Positions 50,348 to 57,953 of a stretch of 64,000 bases of DNA are shown here, piece by piece (positions within the stretch are counted from its first letter, which is position 1; each line of letters starts with the position of its first letter). The notes under the pieces are model-generated. The model saw only the letters and a program-made list of their open reading frames with translations. It made no database searches and was not told where the DNA came from. The stretch spans positions 1 through 64,000 of the forward strand of contig NZ_AOID01000053.1 in NCBI RefSeq assembly GCF_000337195.1, read 5' to 3'. Source of the DNA: Natrinema versiforme JCM 10478 (GTDB lineage: Archaea; Halobacteriota; Halobacteria; Halobacteriales; Natrialbaceae). The translations under genes and the position numbers were made by a program.

Positions 50348-53300
50348 TCAGTTAACCCCGGTGGTGGCCGTCCCCTCGAACAGTGCCGCGAACAGCTTCC
50401 GTTCGGCGGACCGGACGTGCTTGTGGAAGGCGGGCGGGGAGATCTCCAGCGACGCGGCGATTTCCTCGCCGGTAGCCCGTCGAGGCCACTCGAAAAAGCC
50501 GCCGTGGTAGGCCGTCTGGACGACCTCGCGTTGCCGATCGGTAAACCGGTCGAGCAAGGCGGTGCGGGCGGGGCCGCCGAGCGCCGACGGCTCGTCGGGT
50601 CGCTGCTCGCGCCGGGCGACCATCGAGACGGAGGGGCCGTTTCGCGTGATCGCGGAGAGGACGGCGCGAATTTCGGCGGCCTCCGGCACGTCGACGATCG
50701 CGCGGCCGCCGGACTCGTCGGCCGCGAACTCGCGCAGTCGCGCGCCGCGCGAATCGGCGATCGATCCGAGGAACGGGTCGGTCAACCGCACCTGAAGCAC
50801 CGTTTCGCCCTCGTGCTCGGCGATCATCGACACCGCACCGATTCCGTCGATCGCACTGCAGTCGACGGTCTCCGACGGATCGTCGACGGGGTCCTCGACG
50901 GCGACGAACGCGACTCGCGAGCCGTCGGCCCGCACCGTCGTGCCCTCGTAGGTGACCGGTTCGTCGAGCACCGCCGCGAGCCGACACAGGGCCGCGTCGG
51001 CCGCGACCTCGAGTTCCACCTCGGTGTACTCGTCCCCGACGAGCGCGTTCTTGCGCTTGACCGCGTCGATCGCGTAGGCGATCGTTTCGCCGAGTTCCGC
51101 GACCGTCGACCGGAACGTCTCGTCGAAGGCCTCGCGTTCCTCGCCGTAGAGCGAGAGCACGCCGTAGAGGAACCCGTCGTAGACCAGCGGCACGGCGTAG
51201 ACGGACTGGAAGTTCCGCGACAGCGCGTCGCCGCGCCACTCGCCGTCGTGGACCGCGTCGGCGACGTTGTCGACAGCGACCGGCGCTCGCGTCCGAGCGG
51301 CCCGACCCGCCGGCTCGGCGGCCGACTCGTCGACCGCCGTTACCGTCACCGCATCGAGATACCCCCGGTCGAGTCCGGCGCTGGCTCGCGGCTCGAGGCG
51401 ATTACCGCTCGGGTCCGGTTCGCCGATCCACGCGAACGAACACGCCTCGAGGTCGGCAAGCAGGTCGGGGACTTCGCGTTCGATCTCGGCGCGGGAGCCG
51501 GCCAACAGGAGGTGCTGTTCGATCGCCTGTCGGACCTCGTTTGCCTCGTTAAGCCGCTCGAGGTGCCGGTTCTGCTGCTCGAGTTCGCGCTCGCGCTCGC
51601 GTAACCGGCGGGTCCGGCCGATGCGGTCGAGCGCGGCCTCGGCCGTCGCCGCGAACAACTGGGCGAGTTCGACCGTCTCGTCGTCGTACCCCCCGGAGTT
51701 GGCCGAGAGTGCGACGAAGACGCCGTGTTCGCCGAGCGGGACGCAGAGACCGCTCCGAGCGACAGTCGGCTCGTCGTAGACACCGACTGCGCCCCCGATG
51801 TCGTCAGCGACCACCGACTCGCCGTCGACGAACGCCTCCCAGACGATACCGTCGTTGGGCTGCAGCCGCGGCGGCGAGCCAAAGGCCGACTCGAGGGCCG
51901 GCGACCACGCCGCCGGAACGAGTTCGTTCTCTCGGTCGTCGAACCGATAGACAGCGCCGTCGAGATCGAGCACGTCGGCCGCGATGTCGACGACGTATTC
52001 GAAGGCGTCCGCTTTCGAGTCGACGGTCAGCAGGTGGCGGGACGCCTCGTGGACGGCGTTAAGCGCTTCCTGATACTGGACGCGCTCGGTCACGTCCGTG
52101 GCGACGCCGATCACGCGGTCGACGGTCTCCTCGTCGTCCGTGATCGGCCGGTACCACGTCTCGAAGACGCGATCGCCGAGCCGTCTGCGCGAGTCGACCG
52201 TCTCCCCCTCGAGGGCCGTCTCCGCGTCGGCGCGGGCCTCGGGGTAGTCCTCGAGCAGGTCGGCGACCGAGTTGCCGACGACGTCCTCGGGGTCGAAGCC
52301 GAGGTTCGCGAGCCCGCGGCCCTCCGAGAGCGTGAATGTGCCCTCGTCGTCGAGGGCGAACAGGACGACAGGAGCGTTCTCGACCAGCGCCTGTAACCGC
52401 TCGGTGCGCTCGGTCAGATTCCGTTCGCGCTCGATGCGCTCGGTCACGTCCCGCCAATAGACGGAGATCCCCGACGGCGACGGGTAGATCGTCGCTTCGA
52501 TCCACGCGTCGTAGCGCTCGTAGTACCCCTCGGCTGTCCGGGACTCCTGAGACGCCATCGCCTCGATTGCCTCGTGCTGGAAAACCGTCCCGGTCATCTC
52601 CGGGAATACGTCGAGAATATACCGGCCGAGGATATCCGAGCGGTCGAAATCGAGTTGCTCGAGCGCGCGGTCGTTGACGTACGTAAACCGCCAGTCCGCG
52701 TCGAGCGCGTAGAACGCGTCGGTGACGCGCTTGAACGACGCGCTCAACTCCCGCTCGATGCGGTTGTACTCCGTGATGTCCCGGATCGACGCGACGACGC
52801 CGTCGATGGCGTCGTCCCCGAGCCGGTTCGTCAGGGTGGCTTCGTGGACGTATTCCTCTCCGTCGGCGTGCCGGCACGCGTACTCGACGGTCCGTGACGT
52901 GCCGTACTCGGCCGCGCGGACGGCGGCGAAGGCGTTCGTCACCGCCTGCACGTCGTCGGAATGGACGTGGTCGCGTATGTGGGACCCGCACAGACCGTCG
53001 GCGTCGACGCCCCCGACGCGTTCGCCGGCCGGCCCGGCGTGGGTGATCTCGCCGTCGCTGTCCGCGACGAGCACCACGTCGGACGAGTGCTCGAGCAGCG
53101 TTTGGAACCGTTCCGTTCGCCGGTCGACCGTCTGCTGCATCGCGGCGAACGCGACGGCCCGGCGGAGCCGCTGGGCTAAGAGCCGCGGCTCCTGAATCGT
53201 CGTCTTGGCGATCACGTCGGGATCGCCGGGGAGTCGGTCGATCGACTCGGTTCGCGCCGGATCGACGGCGTAGACGATCGGATACGCCTCGTCGACGGCG

Positions 53301-53503
53301 GCGACGGCCTCCGGGTCGTCGGTCAGGAGGCAGTTCGCCGCCTCGAACTGGTCGTCCGTGACCGCAGCGGCGGTCGCGACCGAGTCCGTCACGGTCACCG
53401 ACTCGTCCGCCAGCCCCGCCATAGCTGTCCGCAGCCACTCCGACGAGCCGACGGCGAGGGCGCGTACCGGGGTCGTCTTTCCGTCCTCGAGACCGCGAGC
53501 CAT
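50348..53503 (-). CDS. giant PAS/GAF sensor with bacterio-opsin-activator (bat) HTH domain
   Basis: A 1051-aa cytosolic sensor-regulator. Order: degenerate receiver-like domain (about 1-115), three PAS domains (about 130-245, 250-370, 375-480), a GAF domain (about 490-640), a coiled coil, a second GAF domain (about 690-830), a bat-type output region (about 840-960) and an HTH_10 domain ending with FFEWPRRATGEEIAASLEIS and PPAFHKHVRSAERKLFAALF. Related Bat proteins sense oxygen or light and activate bacterio-opsin or other genes. Target genes are unknown. The receiver-like domain lacks the usual acidic pocket, so it is probably not phosphorylated. Confidence 0.92.
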   Translation of the reverse strand: MARGLEDGKTTPVRALAVGSSEWLRTAMAGLADESVTVTDSVATAAAVTDDQFEAANCLLTDDPEAVAAVDEAYPIVYAVDPARTESIDRLPGDPDVIAKTTIQEPRLLAQRLRRAVAFAAMQQTVDRRTERFQTLLEHSSDVVLVADSDGEITHAGPAGERVGGVDADGLCGSHIRDHVHSDDVQAVTNAFAAVRAAEYGTSRTVEYACRHADGEEYVHEATLTNRLGDDAIDGVVASIRDITEYNRIERELSASFKRVTDAFYALDADWRFTYVNDRALEQLDFDRSDILGRYILDVFPEMTGTVFQHEAIEAMASQESRTAEGYYERYDAWIEATIYPSPSGISVYWRDVTERIERERNLTERTERLQALVENAPVVLFALDDEGTFTLSEGRGLANLGFDPEDVVGNSVADLLEDYPEARADAETALEGETVDSRRRLGDRVFETWYRPITDDEETVDRVIGVATDVTERVQYQEALNAVHEASRHLLTVDSKADAFEYVVDIAADVLDLDGAVYRFDDRENELVPAAWSPALESAFGSPPRLQPNDGIVWEAFVDGESVVADDIGGAVGVYDEPTVARSGLCVPLGEHGVFVALSANSGGYDDETVELAQLFAATAEAALDRIGRTRRLRERERELEQQNRHLERLNEANEVRQAIEQHLLLAGSRAEIEREVPDLLADLEACSFAWIGEPDPSGNRLEPRASAGLDRGYLDAVTVTAVDESAAEPAGRAARTRAPVAVDNVADAVHDGEWRGDALSRNFQSVYAVPLVYDGFLYGVLSLYGEEREAFDETFRSTVAELGETIAYAIDAVKRKNALVGDEYTEVELEVAADAALCRLAAVLDEPVTYEGTTVRADGSRVAFVAVEDPVDDPSETVDCSAIDGIGAVSMIAEHEGETVLQVRLTDPFLGSIADSRGARLREFAADESGGRAIVDVPEAAEIRAVLSAITRNGPSVSMVARREQRPDEPSALGGPARTALLDRFTDRQREVVQTAYHGGFFEWPRRATGEEIAASLEISPPAFHKHVRSAERKLFAALFEGTATTGVN

Positions 53504-53671
53504 ACCGCTGGGTTGGCCGGCACGAATAAAAACTTCGTGTCGGTTTCGGTTGCATCGATCGAGCAACTGTCGGTACTATTCCGGTTGCGAGACGGTCTCG
53601 ATCGGTTCGAAATCCCTGGCGTGCCCGCTGCCGGTCGTCGCCTGACTGCCGATCGTCCAGCCGTCGGGGAC

Positions 53672-54724
53672 TCACTCGAGGGCCAGCGGGGCGTGCTCGA
53701 TCCGGTAGCCGTCGACGATCCTCTCGATGTCGCGGACTTCGCGCAGCCGGATGCCGCGTTCCATCCCCGTCACGACCGGCGTCTCGTAGTAGTCGGCCTC
53801 GTACTCGAACCCCTCGCCGTCCTCGCGGCGGCGCTCGACGAACTCCCGATGGCGCTCGAGACGCGCCCGACCGACCGAGCGCGACAGCGCCGGAATCTCG
53901 TCGACGCCGTCGTCGAACACCTCGAGGAAGGCGTCCTCGAGTTCGGAGCCGACGGAGTTCCGGCCGGCACACATCGCCGCGAGCGTGGTCGTCCCGGTCC
54001 CCCAGAACGGGTCGAGGACGGTGTCGCCGTAGGCCGAGTACATACAGAGCAGTCGGTAGGGGATCTCGAGCGGGTAGGCCGCGGACCGCTCGCGGAGTTC
54101 GTCGTCGGTCGTCTCGATCGACTGCAGTTCGCCCGTCACGTCGGTCCAGACATCCGTGAACCACTGGTTGCGCTCCTCCCAGAAGTAGGCGGCCTCGTAC
54201 CGGCGGTCGGCCTTGGGCTCGAACGCGCGGCTCTCGGCCCCCTTTCGGAACACCAGAATGTACTCGTGTTCGAGCGTGACGTAAGCGTTCGGCGGGATCA
54301 TCCCACTGCCCATGAACTTGGCCGCGCTGTTGGCCGGCTTGCGCCAGAGCACGTCCGGCAGCGGCTCGAACCCGCGCTCCTCGAAGGCCTCGAGCACGCG
54401 AGCATGGTTCTGGTAGACCCGGAAACTGCCGTCGATCGACCGGGTCGCATCGCCCACGTTGATACAGGCGATCCCCCCGTCGACCAGCACCCGCTCGAGT
54501 TCGTCCCAGACGCGCTCGAGTTGGGCGTGCATCGCATCGAACGCGGCGCGTCCGTCCCCGTTCGCCAGCGCGTCGCCGACGGCGGGGTCGAGTTCGGTAA
54601 AGAGGTCGTCCCACATTTCGATCATCGGATACGGTGGGGACGTGACGACGAGTTCGACCGACTCGTCGTCGACCGCCGAGAGATCGCGAGAATCGCCGAC
54701 GAACACGCGGTGGGTCGTCTCCAT
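53672..54724 (-). CDS. zim: orphan beta-class N4-cytosine DNA methyltransferase (Zim/CTAG type)
   Basis: A 350-aa SAM-dependent DNA methyltransferase. The catalytic motif TSPPY (28-32) marks N4-cytosine activity; the SAM loop DPFWGTGTTTLAA (about 238-250) follows, giving the beta-class order. There is no restriction partner nearby, consistent with the widely conserved haloarchaeal orphan that methylates CTAG (Zim in Haloferax volcanii). The start is the ATG at 54724 (METTHRVF), with a GTG three codons upstream as alternative. Assignment to CTAG is by family resemblance. Confidence 0.85.
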   Translation of the reverse strand: METTHRVFVGDSRDLSAVDDESVELVVTSPPYPMIEMWDDLFTELDPAVGDALANGDGRAAFDAMHAQLERVWDELERVLVDGGIACINVGDATRSIDGSFRVYQNHARVLEAFEERGFEPLPDVLWRKPANSAAKFMGSGMIPPNAYVTLEHEYILVFRKGAESRAFEPKADRRYEAAYFWEERNQWFTDVWTDVTGELQSIETTDDELRERSAAYPLEIPYRLLCMYSAYGDTVLDPFWGTGTTTLAAMCAGRNSVGSELEDAFLEVFDDGVDEIPALSRSVGRARLERHREFVERRREDGEGFEYEADYYETPVVTGMERGIRLREVRDIERIVDGYRIEHAPLALE

Positions 54725-54890
54725 TGGGTTCACACTGTCGGCGTGGCTCCCTTAGGTGCTTCGTCAGGCCGACGCTCGCGTCCGGCGGCTCCCGGGATCG
54801 GTGATGTGACGTGAGTTCGGGGATCGAACCCAACGAGAAACGCCAGCAAGGAATCGAAAACAGTTGCATCCGGTCGACGGCGGGTCGGCG

Positions 54891-55442
54891 TTACTCCTCG
54901 ATTTCCTCGTCCGCTTCCTCGGCACCGGACTCGTCCATGTCAGCCGTCTCGCTTTCCTCCTCGGTCTCCCCGCCCGTCGCCGGTTCGAACTCCTCGATCG
55001 GCTCCCACTCCTCTTCCTCGTCGGAGGAGAGGCGACGCCGGAGGAACACTGCCCCCGCGACGGCACCGAGCATGAGGAGGAGTCCTGGCAGTCGTCGCGA
55101 GCCGGAGTCGTCCGTCTCCGACTCGGATTCCTCCGTCATCTCGGCCATCGCGTCCGTCTCCTCTGTCGACTCCATCACGTCCTCGATGATCTCCGGTTCC
55201 TCTAAGTCCTCGATCGGCGAGTCCTCGAGGTCCGGGGACTGGCGGCCGACCAGAAAGCCGACGGTCGCGCCGAGGCCGAACAGGGCCCCCGCGAGCGGCA
55301 GTCGACCGCCGGACCGAGAGCCTTCGGCCTCGTCGACGGCCTCGAGAATCGAGTCGCGCATGGGGGAATCCATTCCTTTGTTGATCGCTTCTTTGACGAT
55401 GAGCTCGGACAGCGTTTTGTCTTGTTGTTCCGTCTCGGGCAT
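54891..55442 (-). CDS. two-helix membrane protein with acidic tail
   Basis: A 183-aa protein. The N terminus is charged and helical (ETEQQDKTLSELIVKEAINK), followed by a short hydrophobic segment (about 50-66), an acidic stretch (about 70-115), a second hydrophobic segment (about 117-135) and a long Glu/Asp-rich tail (about 140-183). No enzyme motif. It resembles small haloarchaeal membrane-anchored proteins of unknown role. Confidence 0.78.
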   Translation of the reverse strand: MPETEQQDKTLSELIVKEAINKGMDSPMRDSILEAVDEAEGSRSGGRLPLAGALFGLGATVGFLVGRQSPDLEDSPIEDLEEPEIIEDVMESTEETDAMAEMTEESESETDDSGSRRLPGLLLMLGAVAGAVFLRRRLSSDEEEEWEPIEEFEPATGGETEEESETADMDESGAEEADEEIEE

Positions 55443-55907
55443 AATCCGCCACGACCACACCGCCGTACATAGTTCTATCCCCCGTTTCCGTCAGCGGCTC
55501 GGCCCCGGCACGGATTATTGGACTGTTACCCGCCACACAGCGGTCTATAACTACCGGCTACTGGGCTCTCGACCGTCCGTGTGCGGAGAGATAGCAGTAG
55601 GTATCGACGATCGGCGGCTCGAGCGGATCCCCGAACTGCATCCTCAATCGGACGAAATCGGCGGTGTGTGCGTTCAATAATCGACTGATCGGCCGGCATC
55701 GCTCTCGGCGGGGGCTCGTCGAGCGAACGTGGGCGATCGACGGACGCGCGGAGCGCGACGAGCGCCGGCGGCTGCGATCGACCCGCCGTCGCGGACGATA
55801 AATCGAGTTCTTCCCGTCGTATAAACTCGTCTCGAGGGGGCGCTCGTGGGCTCGGCTCCGCGAAGGCCTTCCATAACGAAAGGGGTGCCGGCGAAAGGAG
55901 TCGGGAT
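55443..55907. other. intergenic region, no certain gene
   Basis: About 465 bp. A 33-aa frame at 55579-55680 is sense-looking but has no support beyond its composition, so I do not call it. A TATA-like TCTATAAC near 55542 could be a promoter. No RNA is recognised. Confidence 0.4.
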
Positions 55908-56552
55908 ATGAGCGTGATCCGCCAGCCGGAGGTGCTCGGCCGAACGACGCGTCGCCGCGTCGTCGGGGTCACCGCCGCGCTCTCGGCTGCGGCCATCGAA
56001 ACCCTCGCGGTCGGCCTCTGGTTCGGTCTCGTCGTCGGCTCGCGGACATCCGCGACCGCACTCGCGGGACTCGGGATCCTCTTCTGTGGGGCCCTGCTCA
56101 GAACGGGGGTCGTCGGCGCGACAATCAGCGACCTCGGGGACCTCCTCGAGCCCCATCGACTCGGTGCGGCGGTCGTCCTCACCGGCGGCTGGGTCGTCTG
56201 GCTACTCACCGCCGAACAGGTCGGCGGCGGTGCGGGCGTCGCCGTGGCGACGGGTCTCCTCGCTGCCATCCTCGCCGGCCAGTTCGTCCTCGAGCGGTAC
56301 GCCTTCAGGCCGGCGTCGAACGACGGCTCGATCGTCGCGCCGATACTCTCGGGCGTGGTGATGGCCGCCGGGGCGTCGGCGCTGCTCGCGACCGCGTGGT
56401 TTACCGACTGGGCGCTCTCGTCGGCCCCGATCGCGCTCGGCTTCACGACGGTCGTCGTCCGGATCGAGGCCCTGCACGTCGGCGCGATTATATTCGCGGT
56501 CTTTGCCTTCCTCGCCCACCAGCGTCGATTCCAGCGGCTCCTCGACCCCTGA
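55908..56552 (+). CDS. polytopic membrane protein of unknown function
   Basis: A 214-aa hydrophobic protein with about five or six helices and few charged residues (AALSAAAIETLAVGLWFGLV, LTGGWVVWLLTAEQVGG, PIALGFTTVVVRIEALHVGA). No family recognised. The ATG at 55908 follows a short AT-rich stretch. It is adjacent to a convergent FMN reductase, stops 24 bp apart. Confidence 0.78.
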   Translation: MSVIRQPEVLGRTTRRRVVGVTAALSAAAIETLAVGLWFGLVVGSRTSATALAGLGILFCGALLRTGVVGATISDLGDLLEPHRLGAAVVLTGGWVVWLLTAEQVGGGAGVAVATGLLAAILAGQFVLERYAFRPASNDGSIVAPILSGVVMAAGASALLATAWFTDWALSSAPIALGFTTVVVRIEALHVGAIIFAVFAFLAHQRRFQRLLDP

Positions 56553-56576
56553 GTGGAGAGCCGCGGCGGCCGGCAG

Positions 56577-57170
56577 CTACTTTCCCCGCGCGCCGACGTT
56601 GTGATCGCTCTCGAAGGAGTCTGGGTCCGGTTCGATCGATGCGTACTGAACCGCTCGCCGGCCCAGCGTTCGGACCCGCTTCTCGAGTTTCGGGTCGACG
56701 AACGCGCCGTCCTCGAACGCCGCGCTCGCGTTCGGCACCGCGGCCTCGTGGGGGATCACCCACGCGTTCAGTGCCCGACAGACCGAGCGCATGTGCTCGA
56801 GGGTCGTCACGGGAAAGGCCCCGCCCGAGACGGCCAGCAGGCCGACGGTCTTGTCCCCGAACTCGTCGAACCCGCAGTAGTCGATCGCCGTCTTCAGCGG
56901 CGAGGAATAGGAGCCGTGGTACATCGGCGACCCGAGGACGATCGTGTCGGCCGCGCGCACGCGGGCCGCCAGTTTCTCGGCGTCGCCGGCCGCCGCGCGG
57001 TCGCGATCCGCGTCGAAGATCGGCAACTCGTACTCGCGGAGGTCGAGCAGTTCCGTCTCAGCACCGGCGTCGGCGGCGGCCGAGAGCATGGCCTCGAGTG
57101 CGGTCCGGGTGTGGCTCTCCTGGCGAAGGCTGCCACAGAGTGCGGCGACACGGACATCGCTGTCGCTCAT
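56577..57170 (-). CDS. NAD(P)H-dependent FMN reductase (flavodoxin-like)
   Basis: A 197-aa flavodoxin-like reductase of the NADPH:FMN reductase family. FMN phosphate loop CGSLRQESHTRTALEAML (about 12-29), LREYELPIFDADRD, and the flavin-contacting SPMYHGSYSSPLKTAIDYCG are intact, and GDKTVGLLAVSGGAFP follows. The start is the ATG at 57170; an extension to 57227 is possible. It should reduce FMN or quinones with NAD(P)H in the cytosol. Confidence 0.93.
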   Translation of the reverse strand: MSDSDVRVAALCGSLRQESHTRTALEAMLSAAADAGAETELLDLREYELPIFDADRDRAAAGDAEKLAARVRAADTIVLGSPMYHGSYSSPLKTAIDYCGFDEFGDKTVGLLAVSGGAFPVTTLEHMRSVCRALNAWVIPHEAAVPNASAAFEDGAFVDPKLEKRVRTLGRRAVQYASIEPDPDSFESDHNVGARGK

Positions 57171-57351
57171 GGCCCTCCGGACGACCGGCAACGGGAAAAG
57201 CGGTCCGAACGGCACAGGTTCTGACACGAATCGGGCTCGACGCGGCGGGCCGATGACTGGGCCGTCGTTTCGGGAGAAAATCTCGGACTCGAGTCGGTCC
57301 AGTCGGCTGCGAAAGCGGACGGTGGACGGTCAGAGAAAAACGGAATCGGTC

Positions 57352-57750
57352 TTACGCACTTGCTGTAGCGCTTTTCGACGTCTGGAAGCTGCCGTAAACG
57401 CCGGCGAGCGACAGGATCACGATGAGCGCCCCGGCGACGCCGCAGATCCCGAGGACCAACTGGCGGTCGACGCCGAAGGCGACTATCGGCGCGATCGCGA
57501 TCCAGATGCCAAGCAGCGCGAGGATCGCCGCCAGGACGATACTCGGCGATCGCATCTCACCGGTCCGGTAGGCGTGCAACGACGCGATGACCGCGACCAG
57601 TGCGCCGAGGAGAACGTTGTGAATCCCCACCGTTCCCGTCACCGTGAAGACGACGGTCGATGCCATGACGAGCGCGCCGAGTACCGCCGTCAGCCCGGCC
57701 GCTCGTTCGACCAGTACCGAGGCACCGTCCGCGGATCGTGTCCGGCTCAT
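57352..57750 (-). CDS. four-helix membrane protein (SPW-repeat-like)
   Basis: A 132-aa protein with four hydrophobic helices (about 15-40, 43-60, 68-88, 95-120), the arrangement of haloarchaeal SPW/DUF-type small membrane proteins. A motif VGIHNVLLGALVAVIASLHA precedes the second helix. No catalytic residues. It is divergent from the histidine kinase gene. Confidence 0.8.
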   Translation of the reverse strand: MSRTRSADGASVLVERAAGLTAVLGALVMASTVVFTVTGTVGIHNVLLGALVAVIASLHAYRTGEMRSPSIVLAAILALLGIWIAIAPIVAFGVDRQLVLGICGVAGALIVILSLAGVYGSFQTSKSATASA

Positions 57751-57920
57751 ACGTGGTTATAGCGAGTGCCAGCTATTTGAGAGCGTCGGTGATGTGTGTA
57801 ACCTGATAGCTTCACCGCGCCACAAAACCAGGAAACAGACGCCGGAGCCGACGGCTCGACGGGGCCACACCCGGCCAATCGACTCATCTGCCGACCGGGA
57901 CGGTGCCCCGAGCGTCGGGA

Positions 57921-57928
57921 GATTTATC
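57921..57928 (+). promoter_or_regulatory. TATA-like element of the PAS histidine kinase
   Basis: GATTTATC lies about 28 nt upstream of the ATG at 57954, supporting that start. Confidence 0.5.
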
Positions 57929-57953
57929 CGGTGGAGGAGCGATTGCTGTTCGC

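Noticed and set aside
50417-51604. Long antisense frames over the bat-type regulator
   Set aside because: Same GC-bias artefact; amino-acid content is Arg/Val-rich and unlike a protein.
55579-55680. A 33-aa sense-looking frame in the 55.4-55.9 kb gap
   Set aside because: No promoter at the right distance with certainty and no conservation evidence.
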